Shown here in pieces: positions 1 through 8,559 of a stretch of DNA of 49,720 nucleotides. The DNA comes from Clostridia bacterium (GTDB taxonomy: Bacteria; Bacillota; Clostridia; Oscillospirales; Acutalibacteraceae), in the NCBI GenBank assembly GCA_017629275.1, contig JAGBXM010000069.1, forward strand, positions 1 to 49,720. Direction: 5' to 3'. The notes beneath the pieces were generated by a model. That model was not told the origin of the DNA. It saw only the letters and a program-made list of their open reading frames with translations, and made no database searches. Made by a program: the position numbers and the translations under genes. Positions within the stretch are counted from its first letter, which is position 1. Every line of letters starts with the position of its first letter.

Positions 1-1077
1 AACCAACTCGGGGTTGAACAAAAGGAACAAAGGAATGGAAGGATATGTAACGTCCAAGGTGCCGATACAACCATTAGAGAAGTTCTCTTTTGAAAGGAAT
101 GCGATTCCGTCGGGCGTGTCAACAAGCTTATGTGCGGCAATAGCCTGACGGTATGCAAGGCAACCGATGGCGGCGTAATCCTTACCGACGGCCAACATTC
201 TCTCGGTCAGTGCAAGGTCAAAAATCTCACACTTTTCCTTGACCTCTTCATAGTCAGCCAAAGCGGCGGCGAGCATCTCATCAAAGCTCTTGTACTTGGT
301 CATATAGTAAGGGTCAAGGTTTTCACCAAAATACTGAATAGACTTTACATCGTCGAAAGCCACAGTAATAACGCCCTTGAGTTCCTTTTTAATAACGGCA
401 AGCGTTCTGTGAGCGCATTGGGTATAATCATTTCGGCTGAAATCCTCAAACTTGGCTATCTCGCGATTGTTGATGTAATCGAATCTACCCCTTTTGTCAG
501 ACACAAACGAATCCTTATCGGCAAGGTGAAAATATCCCCAATCAATACGGCAATCGTCACCACTGCAATGCAACGGATTCTGCTGGGATTTTCCAACCCA
601 AAGCGAGTTTTCGGTTTTTCCAAACGTAATCTTATCGGCTTCCCAATCACCGCAAATTTGGGTGTCAACGTCAAAATAAAGAGAAAAATCGTAATCGCCC
701 TTAAGTTCTGCCTTGTACTCCATATAAGAAACAGGTCTTGACATCAAAACAAGGTCGTTCATCAAAAGCGGAGTGCGGAAGGTGACCGTCAGCTTCAAAA
801 GGTCGTTTTCAAAGGTGTAAATACTTGCGGTAGGAGTAATATCCAAATCGGTTTGAGGAAGAGCTTCGGGTTCATGCCTGTAAACCACATGGGTTTGCGG
901 CATAACTCTTCCCAAGAAACGGAACACCTTACCGTCAACCTTTACCATACCAACCATGGAATTGATACGACCGGTCCAATGGCAGGTGTAAGTATCGGTC
1001 AACCTGTCGGCAGGCGACCATACACTGAAAAACGGGTCAACCGTAATAAGCGGAACTGAAACTGCTTTAATCTTCAT
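1..1077 (-). CDS. Glutaminase A-like (DUF4964/DUF5127/DUF4965) protein, N-terminal part
   Basis: Reading the minus strand from an ATG at 1077 gives 359 codons with no stop, so the gene runs off the left edge. The protein begins MKIKAVSVPLITVDPFFSVW, the typical opening of the family formed by DUF4964, DUF5127 and DUF4965 (fungal glutaminase A relatives; many bacterial members are probably glycan- or amide-active hydrolases). No signal peptide is visible, so it is probably cytoplasmic. A purine-rich stretch, AAAGGGGTAATT, precedes the ATG. It is not part of the operon to its right, which ends at a terminator. The family call is fairly secure; the substrate is unknown. Confidence 0.72.
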   Translation of the reverse strand, partial: MKIKAVSVPLITVDPFFSVWSPADRLTDTYTCHWTGRINSMVGMVKVDGKVFRFLGRVMPQTHVVYRHEPEALPQTDLDITPTASIYTFENDLLKLTVTFRTPLLMNDLVLMSRPVSYMEYKAELKGDYDFSLYFDVDTQICGDWEADKITFGKTENSLWVGKSQQNPLHCSGDDCRIDWGYFHLADKDSFVSDKRGRFDYINNREIAKFEDFSRNDYTQCAHRTLAVIKKELKGVITVAFDDVKSIQYFGENLDPYYMTKYKSFDEMLAAALADYEEVKEKCEIFDLALTERMLAVGKDYAAIGCLAYRQAIAAHKLVDTPDGIAFLSKENFSNGCIGTLDVTYPSIPLFLLFNPELV

Positions 1078-1230
1078 AATAATTACCCCTTTTTTAATCT
1101 TTAATCGTATTCTATCATATAACCGTCGTGAAATAAATACCAAATACGCACTATTTTGTGAGGAAAACAATTTTGTTAGTGCCGATTTTCCACAAATTCC
1201 TCGTTTTAAGGTATGGATTAACAAAAAGAA

Positions 1231-1264
1231 CACCCGCCAACTCCCGTTAAGGGTTTGGCGGGTG
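1231..1264 (-). terminator. Terminator of the 2-oxoacid oxidoreductase operon
   Basis: On the minus strand a ten-base stem, CACCCGCCAA paired with TTGGCGGGTG, is followed by TTCTTTTTG. It lies 6 bases after the gamma-subunit stop and closes the Val operon. The rest of 1078-1270 shows no gene. Confidence 0.85.
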
Positions 1265-1270
1265 AAATAA

Positions 1271-1810
1271 TTAACCTTCGTAATTATAACCGATCTCGAT
1301 AGCCTTGAGGTTAATGTCAAGCATATCGGCTCTTTTTGCCGAAATAACGTGACTTAAAGCCTCTTTCATTCCGTCCATCGAAACAAATCCTGCTTCCTTG
1401 ATCATCTTACCCATCATAATCATATTGGCAAGAGTCGGGAAGCCTGCATCGTTGGCCAGCTTGGTTGCAGGGATATAGTAAGCGTCAACATCGGTACGGT
1501 TGACCTTACGGTCGATCAAAGATGAATCAACAAAAATCTTTCCACCCTTTGCGGTTGCATCCTCATACTTATCAAGTGAAGGAAGGTTCATTGCGGTCAG
1601 AACATCGGGAGTTGAAACGATAGGCGAACCAACGGGAGTATCGCTGATGATAACACTACAGTTAGCGGTACCGCCACGCATTTCGGGGCCGTAAGAAGGC
1701 AACCAGCTGAGTTGCTTACCCTCTTCAAGGCCTTTGTAAGCAATACACTTACCGGCAAACAGAACGCCCTGTCCGCCAAAGCCTGCAATAAGGATCTGTG
1801 TAGTAGCCAT
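1271..1810 (-). CDS. 2-oxoacid:ferredoxin oxidoreductase, gamma subunit
   Basis: This 179-aa protein belongs to the pyruvate/ketoisovalerate ferredoxin oxidoreductase gamma family. The N-terminus TTQILIAGFGGQGVLFAGK carries the glycine-rich motif of the family, followed by LPSYGPEMRGGTANC. In these complexes the gamma subunit binds the CoA substrate and completes the alpha-beta-gamma-delta assembly. The ATG overlaps the beta-subunit stop by one base (TAATG), so translation is probably coupled. It is the last gene of the Val T-box operon. Separate gamma, delta, alpha and beta genes match the VOR/KOR layout rather than the single-chain clostridial pyruvate enzyme. Substrate preference cannot be read from this subunit. 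Confidence 0.9.
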   Translation of the reverse strand: MATTQILIAGFGGQGVLFAGKCIAYKGLEEGKQLSWLPSYGPEMRGGTANCSVIISDTPVGSPIVSTPDVLTAMNLPSLDKYEDATAKGGKIFVDSSLIDRKVNRTDVDAYYIPATKLANDAGFPTLANMIMMGKMIKEAGFVSMDGMKEALSHVISAKRADMLDINLKAIEIGYNYEG

Positions 1811-2565
1811 TATTTTTCCTCCTTATTCGCACTTCTGTCTTTATAAACGCCCAAGGGATAATAAGGAATCATCTTTTCCTCAACCCACTCAAGAGCCTTT
1901 TGAGGAGTCAAGCCCCAGTTGGTAGGACAGGTTGAAACAACCTCAACCAACGAGAAGCCTTTGCCCTCAACCTGATTTTGGAAAGCCTTTTTGATGGCCT
2001 TCTTTGCGGCGTTAATGTTCTTTACGTTGTTAACGGCAACACGCTGAATGAACTCGGGGCCATCCAAGGTTGAAAGCATTTCGGAAACACGGATGGGGAA
2101 ACCGACCGTTGCGGTATCACGACCGTAAGGAGAGGTCTGTGTTACCTGACCGGGCAAGGATGTAGGAGCCATCTGACCGCCGGTCATACCGTAAATTGCG
2201 TTGTTGACGAAAATAACGGTGATATTTTCATTACGGGTTGCGGCATGGACAGTTTCAGCCATACCGATAGAAGCCAAGTCACCGTCACCCTGATAGGTGA
2301 AGATAATGTTTTCAGGAAGTGCTCGTTTCAATCCTGTTGCAACGGCAGGTGCACGGCCATGAGCGGCCTCTACCATATCACAAGCAAAATAGTCATAAGC
2401 CATAACGGAGCAACCAACAGGAGCTACACCGACGGTCTTGCCCTCAATACCCAGTTCATCAATAGCCTCAGCAACCAAACGGTGAATAATACCGTGGGTG
2501 CAACCGGGACAGTAATGAAGCGGAGCATCGGTTAATGCTTTGGGTTTCTGAAATACTACTGCCAT
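1810..2565 (-). CDS. 2-oxoacid:ferredoxin oxidoreductase, beta (TPP-binding) subunit
   Basis: This 251-aa protein is the thiamine-diphosphate-binding subunit. It shows CPGCTHG near residue 20, the GDGDLASIG TPP/Mg motif in the centre and the VNNAIYGMTGGQMAPTS stretch typical of VOR/KOR beta chains. It performs decarboxylation of a 2-oxoacid or, in reverse, reductive carboxylation of an acyl-CoA. It is joined to its neighbours by one-base TAATG overlaps at both ends. Placement behind a valine T-box and a branched-chain-type acyl-CoA synthetase points to 2-oxoisovalerate and related branched 2-oxoacids; this is inference from context. Confidence 0.92.
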   Translation of the reverse strand: MAVVFQKPKALTDAPLHYCPGCTHGIIHRLVAEAIDELGIEGKTVGVAPVGCSVMAYDYFACDMVEAAHGRAPAVATGLKRALPENIIFTYQGDGDLASIGMAETVHAATRNENITVIFVNNAIYGMTGGQMAPTSLPGQVTQTSPYGRDTATVGFPIRVSEMLSTLDGPEFIQRVAVNNVKNINAAKKAIKKAFQNQVEGKGFSLVEVVSTCPTNWGLTPQKALEWVEEKMIPYYPLGVYKDRSANKEEK

Positions 2566-3626
2566 TACTTATTACCTCCTGCTGCTCTTTCAATTGCCTC
2601 GAGAACTTCCTCGGGACTGGGGATCATACCACCTGCACGGTTGCAAAGGGTTACGGGAACCTTGCATTCGGTTGCAAGCTGAACGTCCTCGATCATCTGA
2701 CCCATCGAAAGCTCAACCGAGATGAAAGCCTTACACTTATCTGCGGCGGCCTTGAAAGGCTTTTTGGGGAACGGCCACAAGGTAATGGGACGGATCATAC
2801 CCACCTTAATGCCCTTCTCACGTGCGGCCATGATTGCGTTCTTGGAAACACGGGCGGCAATACCGAATGCTGCAACGCAGATTTCGGCATCGTCCATCAT
2901 AAATTCTTCCCACAAAGGCTCGTTTTCTTCAATAGCCTTATATCTCTCGAAACGCTCAAAGTTGGTCTTCTCCAACTCCTCGGGTTTCAGATAAAGTGAG
3001 TTGATAATGTTGTGCTTACGCTCACAATTAGTACCGGTTACTGCCCAAGGCTTGTCAGGCTTGTATTCGGTAGGCTCAGGCAACACAACAGGCTCCATCA
3101 TCTGACCCAAAGTACCGTCAGCAAGAATCATTGCCGGAACTCTGTACTTATCGGACAGATCGAAGCATTTTGCGGTCATATCGGCCATTTCCTGAACAGA
3201 GGCAGGAGCCATAACGATAAGATGGAAGTCACCGTGACCGAGACCACGGGTAGCCTGGAAATAGTCAGACTGCGAGGGCTGGATGCCGCCCAAGCCGGGG
3301 CCGCCACGCTGAACGTTGACGATCAAAGCAGGAAGGTCTGCACCTGCCAAGTAAGAAATACCCTCACCTTTAAGCGAAATACCGGGGCTGGAGGACGAGG
3401 TCATAACTCTGAAACCTGTTCCTGCAACACCGTAAACCATATTGATTGCGGCAATCTCACTCTCAGCCTGAAGAAAAACACCACCGATTTTCGGCATACG
3501 CTTGGCCATGTACGCTGCGATCTCGGTCTGAGGAGTAATTGGGTAACCGAAGTAATGCATACAACCGGCCCTGATAGCGGCTTCTGCAATAGCTTCATTA
3601 CCTTTCATAAGTACCTTTTCAGCCAT
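2565..3626 (-). CDS. vorB: 2-oxoacid:ferredoxin oxidoreductase, alpha subunit (VorB-type)
   Basis: This 353-aa protein contains YFGYPITPQTE near residue 27, the PITP motif of the alpha chain, then SSSPGISLKGEGISYLAGA and RGGPGLGGIQPSQSD. The size and motifs match clostridial subunits annotated 3-methyl-2-oxobutanoate dehydrogenase VorB. I place the start at the ATG at 3626, preceded by AAGGTGG; an upstream in-frame extension would run into the ferredoxin gene. It works with the ferredoxin, beta and gamma subunits encoded beside it. 2-oxoglutarate or indolepyruvate as substrate cannot be excluded from sequence alone, but the Val T-box favours branched-chain 2-oxoacids. Confidence 0.88.
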   Translation of the reverse strand: MAEKVLMKGNEAIAEAAIRAGCMHYFGYPITPQTEIAAYMAKRMPKIGGVFLQAESEIAAINMVYGVAGTGFRVMTSSSSPGISLKGEGISYLAGADLPALIVNVQRGGPGLGGIQPSQSDYFQATRGLGHGDFHLIVMAPASVQEMADMTAKCFDLSDKYRVPAMILADGTLGQMMEPVVLPEPTEYKPDKPWAVTGTNCERKHNIINSLYLKPEELEKTNFERFERYKAIEENEPLWEEFMMDDAEICVAAFGIAARVSKNAIMAAREKGIKVGMIRPITLWPFPKKPFKAAADKCKAFISVELSMGQMIEDVQLATECKVPVTLCNRAGGMIPSPEEVLEAIERAAGGNK

Positions 3627-3636
3627 TTTTTCCACC

Positions 3637-3843
3637 TTACCTTTCAACAGTGATAACACAGTCGGGACACATAGTTGCACAGAAAGCACAGCCAATGCAC
3701 TTCGACTCATCGGTCATCTCTGCAGGAGAATGTCCCTTTTTGTTGATTTTGTCTTTGGCGATCTGCAGAATACCCTTGGGACATGCATCTACACAAAGTC
3801 CGCAGCCCTTACACAGATCGGCGTCAAATATAACTTTTGCCAT
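3637..3843 (-). CDS. 2-oxoacid:ferredoxin oxidoreductase, delta subunit (2[4Fe-4S] ferredoxin)
   Basis: This 68-aa protein has two complete [4Fe-4S] motifs, CKGCGLCVDACPKG and CIGCAFCATMCPDC. It is the electron-transfer subunit that passes electrons between the TPP active site and free ferredoxin. The start ATG at 3843 follows AAGGGGTAAGAATT. The gene lies 5 bases after the ParA-like gene and 10 bases before the alpha subunit, inside the Val operon. A standalone ferredoxin is less likely because the order delta-alpha-beta-gamma is standard for VOR/KOR operons. Confidence 0.92.
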   Translation of the reverse strand: MAKVIFDADLCKGCGLCVDACPKGILQIAKDKINKKGHSPAEMTDESKCIGCAFCATMCPDCVITVER

Positions 3844-3848
3844 AATTC

Positions 3849-4517
3849 TTACCCCTTTATGTCAAAATATTTCTTTTGCAGTTTCAACGGAAATACGTTG
3901 TCGATTTCGGTCTTCAGTTGCTCACAGACCTTAGTTTCAGCCGTCGTCATAATGACGGGCAAACCCGAAATGCGTGACAGTTCTTCAGCCTTTGGGACCG
4001 TTGTCAACACGTCCTCCGGTTCGGTGTCGTTGCCGACGTTGGAGTTGTTGACGATAGCGGTGAACTTCAGTCCTGCCGCAACCTCGACCTCGCGCATAAC
4101 CTCCAAAGCCTCGGCGGCCGTAGTGGTCAACGGTCGGTAAAAGTTGGCAACGAAAACAAATTCGTAATCGTTTTCCTCTAAAATATACGGTGTGTAACGA
4201 CCCAAAGCATAAGCGCCGCGGTCGTCACCGCCTATGTCAAGGACAGAATACTTGCTTTTGTCCTGAACAGTTTTATACATTTCCTGCGGCAAAGCAGGAA
4301 GGTCGACGTTGGAGTTGGCAAACTGCGGTGAAATAAGTTCAATGCCCGCCTTTTCCAACTCTGTCATACTGTCTTTCGTGCGGAAATAAGGATTAACAAT
4401 ATCCATATCGGCAATTATAACGTCTTTACCGATACTTTTAAGATAAAGCGCAAAATTAACAGCGATATTGGTCTTTCCGCTGCCGTAATGTCCGGCAAAA
4501 AGTGTTACTCTTTTCAT
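3849..4517 (-). CDS. ParA/MinD/CbiA-like P-loop ATPase
   Basis: This 222-aa protein carries a P-loop at residues 8-15 (GHYGSGKT), a DMDIVNPYFR segment resembling the switch region of the MinD/ParA/CobQ superfamily, and VLDIGGDDRGAYALG as the Walker B area. No transmembrane segment is seen. It starts 2 bases after the acyl-CoA synthetase stop and ends 5 bases before the ferredoxin gene, so it is firmly embedded in the oxidoreductase operon. ATPases of this superfamily also load Fe-S clusters (Mrp/NBP35), so a maturation or assembly role for the Fe-S complex is possible, but nothing in the sequence proves it. Confidence 0.75.
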   Translation of the reverse strand: MKRVTLFAGHYGSGKTNIAVNFALYLKSIGKDVIIADMDIVNPYFRTKDSMTELEKAGIELISPQFANSNVDLPALPQEMYKTVQDKSKYSVLDIGGDDRGAYALGRYTPYILEENDYEFVFVANFYRPLTTTAAEALEVMREVEVAAGLKFTAIVNNSNVGNDTEPEDVLTTVPKAEELSRISGLPVIMTTAETKVCEQLKTEIDNVFPLKLQKKYFDIKG

Positions 4518-4519
4518 AT

Positions 4520-6826
4520 TTACAGTTTATTACGCTGAATCTTACCGCTAACGGTCTTAGGCAACTCGTCGCGGAAGACAACGATTCTCGGGTATTTATA
4601 AGGAGCAGTTCGGTTCTTGACGTAGGTCTGAATTTCCTTTTTGAGTTCTTCGGTGCCTTCGGTTCCCTTGGTCAAAACGATACTTGCCTTGACAACCTGA
4701 CCTCTGACATCATCGGGAGCGGCCGAAACACCGCACTCTAAGACGTACGGAAGCTCCATAATAACGTTTTCAATTTCAAAGGGTCCGATACGGTAACCCG
4801 ACGACTTGATAACGTCGTCAACACGTCCGACATACCAGAAATAGCCGTCCTCATCGCGCCAGGCGGTATCGCCGGTGTGATAAAAACCGTCGTACCAGCA
4901 CTCGTCGGTCTTTTCTTTATCGTTAAAGTAACCGCAGAACAGTCCGCAAGGAACCTTTTGGGAAACGTTGATACAAATTTCGCCCGTCTCACCGACTGCG
5001 ACCTCTTTACCGTCGGCATCAAGAAGCTTGATATCGTAAAGCGGAACAGGTTTACCCATCGAACCGACCTTGGTTCTTGTGCCCACAAGGTTAGCCAACG
5101 CACAGGTGGTCTCGGTCTGACCGAAGCCTTCCATGATCTGCAATCCCGTGGCCTTTTCAAACTGACGGAATACCTCAGGGTTCAAAGCCTCACCCGCAGT
5201 GGTCATATGCTCGATCGAGGACAGGTCGTACTTGGAAATGTCCTGCTTGATAAGCATACGAAGCATAGTCGGAGGTGCACAGAACGTGGTAATCTTGTAC
5301 TTTTCAAACATCGGCAACAGATCAGCGGCCTCAAAACGGTCGAAATCATAAACAAAGAGTGCCGTCTCACACAGCCACTGTCCGTAAATCTTACCCCAGG
5401 CGGCCTTGGCCCAACCCGTATCGGAAATGGTAAAGTGAATACCCTCGGGGTTTACACAGTGCCAATATTTAGCGGTAATGAAGTGACCCAACGGGTATTT
5501 AAAGTTATGTACTGCTATCTTGGGGTTGCCGGTGGTACCCGAGGTGAAATACATAAGCATAGTATCGTTGCCCTTGGGCGAATCCTCGGTACGTTCAAAC
5601 TTACGGGTATAGAATCCGTACTCTGCGTCGAAGTTTCTCCAACCCTCTTTACTGCCGCCAACCATAATCTTGTGCTGTAAGCACTCACAGTTTTCGGCAG
5701 CGAGATCAACCTCGTTGGAAACGTCGCCGTCGGCGGTGCAGATAATAGCCTTTACACCTGCCGCATTCAGACGGTAGGTAATATCGTGTTCTTTGAGCTG
5801 ATTGGTAGCAGGAATAGCAATCGCACCTATTTTATGCAGAGCGATCATACTGAACCAGAACTGATAATGGCGCTTTAAGATAAGCATTACCTTGTCGCCC
5901 TTGCCGATGCCAAGCGACTTGAAGTAGTTGGCGGTCTGCGATGAAGCGTGTTTCATTTCACGGAAGGTGAAGCGGCGCTCATTACGTTCACGGTCAAGAT
6001 GAATCATAGCCAACTTATCGGGCTTTTCGCGACCCAAACGGTCAATAACGTCAAACGCAAAGTTAAAGTTATCTTCATTTTTAAAGTCGATCTTGGTAAT
6101 GGTGCCCTTGTCGTTCTCCTGAGGAATTACGAAATCCTCCCATACGCGGTCCTCTTCGGCCATCTCAACGGCTACGGCAGGACGCTTCGAGGTCGAAGTG
6201 AACTCCTTAACACCGCCGTGAACCATATGATCAATAGGCTCACCCTGAGGATTAAGAACGATGGCATAGAAGCAACACTCATTGCCATCGACCGCAATCA
6301 TTCCGTGAGGAACCGACGAGTCATAATAAATACTGTCGCCCTCGTGAAGAACCTCAATATGATCACCGACCTGAACCTTCAAGGCACCCTTGATGATAAT
6401 ATCGCACTCCTGACCGTCGTGGGCGGTAAGCTCAATATCGGCATTCTGTGCTTCTTCGTTATATTCGGTAACAACGTACAAAGGCTCGGCAATACGGTTT
6501 TTGAAGGAAGCGGCAAGGTTGTAATAACGAAGACCGTGTGCCTCCTCGATTCGCTGACCTTCTCCCCTTCTGGTTATGGTATAACCTGCAAGGCGGGGGC
6601 TGGAGCCCTCGATAATATCGGTAACGTCAACCTTCAAAGCCAATGCACAACGGTAAAGGAAAGCGAAATTAAGATCGCGTTCACCATTTTCACAGGCAAG
6701 GTATTCTTCTTCGGTCACGCCGGTTTTAAGTGCCATTTCGGCGGTTGTGAGACCAACGATCTCGCGAAGCTCCGCGATACGTTTGGCCATCTCCATAATT
6801 TTAAATTCAAGACCGGTTGTTTTCAT
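4520..6826 (-). CDS. XRE-cupin-acyl-CoA synthetase fusion (Val operon)
   Basis: This 768-aa protein has three parts: an XRE helix-turn-helix (about 13-70), a small cupin (about 112-195) and an AMP-forming acyl-CoA synthetase (about 250-768). Ligase motifs visible are YFTSGTTGNPK, GFGQTETT, YHTGDTAWRDEDGYFWYVGR and the C-terminal PKTVSGKIQRNKL with the catalytic lysine. The HYQFWFSMIALHKIGAIAIP stretch resembles medium- and branched-chain acyl-CoA synthetases of the acetyl-CoA synthetase/ACSM group. I choose the ATG at 6826 because AGGAGG lies six bases upstream; the frame stays open into the leader terminator. The valine T-box suggests isobutyrate as substrate (inference). A paralogue lies at 8560-10827. 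The fusion of a DNA-binding sensor module to a ligase is unusual. Confidence 0.88.
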   Translation of the reverse strand: MKTTGLEFKIMEMAKRIAELREIVGLTTAEMALKTGVTEEEYLACENGERDLNFAFLYRCALALKVDVTDIIEGSSPRLAGYTITRRGEGQRIEEAHGLRYYNLAASFKNRIAEPLYVVTEYNEEAQNADIELTAHDGQECDIIIKGALKVQVGDHIEVLHEGDSIYYDSSVPHGMIAVDGNECCFYAIVLNPQGEPIDHMVHGGVKEFTSTSKRPAVAVEMAEEDRVWEDFVIPQENDKGTITKIDFKNEDNFNFAFDVIDRLGREKPDKLAMIHLDRERNERRFTFREMKHASSQTANYFKSLGIGKGDKVMLILKRHYQFWFSMIALHKIGAIAIPATNQLKEHDITYRLNAAGVKAIICTADGDVSNEVDLAAENCECLQHKIMVGGSKEGWRNFDAEYGFYTRKFERTEDSPKGNDTMLMYFTSGTTGNPKIAVHNFKYPLGHFITAKYWHCVNPEGIHFTISDTGWAKAAWGKIYGQWLCETALFVYDFDRFEAADLLPMFEKYKITTFCAPPTMLRMLIKQDISKYDLSSIEHMTTAGEALNPEVFRQFEKATGLQIMEGFGQTETTCALANLVGTRTKVGSMGKPVPLYDIKLLDADGKEVAVGETGEICINVSQKVPCGLFCGYFNDKEKTDECWYDGFYHTGDTAWRDEDGYFWYVGRVDDVIKSSGYRIGPFEIENVIMELPYVLECGVSAAPDDVRGQVVKASIVLTKGTEGTEELKKEIQTYVKNRTAPYKYPRIVVFRDELPKTVSGKIQRNKL

Positions 6827-6851
6827 ATTTTCCTCCTGTTTCCAAGGCGGT

Positions 6852-7135
6852 AAAAAAGCCCGCCTCAAAGTAAGATCCTTTGAGACGAGCTATAAAAACT
6901 TTATATCCCGCGGTACCACTCAAATTGCACAAAGGTTCACTTTGTACCCCTCAGACTCTATCAAGTCCTATGCGTTTACGCAGCAGTAACGGAAAGGTTC
7001 TACTCACATTTAAAATGCTTTCTTCCTTTCAGCTCGGAAGTTACAAACGGTGAAAAAGTGTTATCGGACTTACACCAAACGCCGACTCTCTGAAAACGCT
7101 AAACTTCACAGTCCTCTTCGTCAAAGCCTTTTAAT
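6852..7135 (-). promoter_or_regulatory. T-box leader, specifier GUA (Val)
   Basis: The minus-strand leader has every T-box landmark. Stem I begins GGCTTTGACGAAG and contains AGAGAGTCGG; its 3' side reads GTA-A-CTTCCGAGC, where CTTC pairs with the early GAAG and the codon is followed by the conserved A. The antiterminator motif AGTGGTACCGCGG lies at 6908-6920. The terminator stem GCTCGTCTCAAAG with CTTTGAGGCGGGC plus six T lies at 6852-6890. Uncharged tRNA-Val should therefore switch on the acyl-CoA synthetase-ParA-oxidoreductase operon. The specifier is assigned by matching the same position in all three leaders of this window. Confidence 0.92.
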
Positions 7136-7141
7136 AAAGGG

Positions 7142-7170
7142 ATTATACCAAATTACACCCCATTTGTCAA
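7142..7170 (-). promoter_or_regulatory. Promoter of the Val T-box operon
   Basis: Perfect sigma-A consensus on the minus strand: TTGACA at 7165-7170, 17-base spacer, TATAAT at 7142-7147. It starts the Val T-box transcript about seven bases further on. Confidence 0.9.
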
Positions 7171-7227
7171 GACTACTTTTTGATTTTTAAAAAAATATCA
7201 AAACAAGTCGAAAACGTGTGTAAAATA

Positions 7228-8523
7228 TTATTTGAAGTGTTCACAAAGGAACTCGGCCACCCTAGCAGAAAGGGTCACATAGCCATCCGCTGACGGATGT
7301 GTGCCGTCAGCACTAATCTCAACTTCCCACGAATCAACCGTATTACGGTTTATGAAGGTCACCTTAGTCGGATGCCTTTCAACAATCTCCTCGCCTGCCG
7401 TATCAATACTGATATAACGTTCCTGATTAACCGCGCTCAGCGCCTGCATAATGAATATCTGAGGTTTATTTCCATAGACCTTCAATATCTCATCAACAAA
7501 ATCGCTGTAATGCTGCACAAAGCCTTCACGGTCTGAGGAAGCCTTCAGTCCGTCGTTTGTTCCAAGGAAAATAAACACAACATCGGGAGTTTTGCCGGTT
7601 TTAAAATTAAAATTGAGCGATTCGTCATTCAAATAATTATAATACCGCTGTTTATCTTCATCCGACATAGTATCCTGAGGCAATCCGAGCTTAAAGAAAG
7701 CATCCTCCATGCCGACCGACTCACCTATGATACCCAGCATATTAGGATTGGAAGTTCCCCAATATCCGCGGCCCGTTTGTAACGAAATACCCGACTTTGC
7801 AGCGACTGAGTAATCCCAACCGAGAATATCGGCCGAGGTGTGAGCGTGGCTGAGCCTATCCTCTGAAATAGAGTCGCCGATAAACTGAACGTAATGCGGC
7901 TTATCCGCGGTGCGTGTCAAGGTCTGTTCCTTTGGAACCGATGCACCCGCAAAATAAATATGGTCCTGAATAGAATAACTGCTCGGAGCACCGTTCTTTA
8001 TCTTGACTGTATGCTTACCGTCGGATACGGCTTCGATTTTTTTGATTCCGCTGACATTATAATACGGAACAAACTCACCGCCGTCAACACTTACGTTTAT
8101 GTTGGAAGACTTTGAAAACTCAAGATAAACAGCCTTACCCGTAAAATCCACCTCAACATAGGCAATATTCCAATAAGAAACAAAGGTGTGAGGATCATTC
8201 TCGTCAGCCTGCCAATGGCCGCAATATTTATAAAGCGAAATATTATCGGCATAATGCTTAACAAGTGTTTTGTTTTCAAACACATATTGAATCGGCTTTG
8301 GCTCAACGTAGTTTTCAGGGAATGCTGTTTCGGTAATAACAGTATCGAGATCAATAGTCACGTTTTCGTTTGATGAGGCATCCACAGAAGACGTGCTCTC
8401 AGATGACAAACCGTTAGAAGATACCGATGTGTCGGTTGTGGTGATACCTGTGCCGGTATCACCGCAACCAACCAAAAGATTAAATACGAGAATTAATACT
8501 AAAAGAAAAGATAACCGCCTCAT
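7228..8523 (-). CDS. SGNH/GDSL esterase lipoprotein, CE2-like
   Basis: This 431-aa protein has a lipoprotein signal (MRRLSFLLVLILVFNLLVGC, lipobox LVGC) and a Ser/Thr-rich linker. A beta-rich N-terminal domain follows, then an SGNH hydrolase domain with FIGDSISED (nucleophile Ser), FIFLGTNDG and DGTHPSADGY (catalytic Asp/His block). The layout resembles carbohydrate esterase family 2 deacetylases. The ATG at 8523 follows TGAGGCGAG. It begins 36 bases after the Ile-operon acyl-CoA synthetase with no terminator between, so it is probably co-transcribed under the Ile T-box. It should act outside the membrane, releasing short acyl groups from glycans. A link to branched-chain acid supply is only a suggestion. 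Confidence 0.8.
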   Translation of the reverse strand: MRRLSFLLVLILVFNLLVGCGDTGTGITTTDTSVSSNGLSSESTSSVDASSNENVTIDLDTVITETAFPENYVEPKPIQYVFENKTLVKHYADNISLYKYCGHWQADENDPHTFVSYWNIAYVEVDFTGKAVYLEFSKSSNINVSVDGGEFVPYYNVSGIKKIEAVSDGKHTVKIKNGAPSSYSIQDHIYFAGASVPKEQTLTRTADKPHYVQFIGDSISEDRLSHAHTSADILGWDYSVAAKSGISLQTGRGYWGTSNPNMLGIIGESVGMEDAFFKLGLPQDTMSDEDKQRYYNYLNDESLNFNFKTGKTPDVVFIFLGTNDGLKASSDREGFVQHYSDFVDEILKVYGNKPQIFIMQALSAVNQERYISIDTAGEEIVERHPTKVTFINRNTVDSWEVEISADGTHPSADGYVTLSARVAEFLCEHFK

Positions 8524-8559
8524 AATACTCGCCTCATAAAGCAACACAAATTCAGAATA

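Noticed and set aside
130-741. Long plus-strand reading frames opposite the minus-strand genes (for example at 130-741, 4877-5680, 5948-6853 and 9841-10860)
   Set aside because: They are mirror frames of well-supported minus-strand genes, lack ribosome sites and show no family motifs.
1271-3843. Pyruvate:ferredoxin oxidoreductase
   Set aside because: Clostridial PFOR is normally one long chain; the split four-subunit set, alpha-subunit motifs and Val T-box fit a VOR/KOR enzyme better, though substrate is not proven.
6827-6868. Longer N-terminus for the Val-operon ligase starting at a TTG at 6868
   Set aside because: Those codons lie within the T-box terminator stem; the ATG at 6826 has an ideal AGGAGG site.
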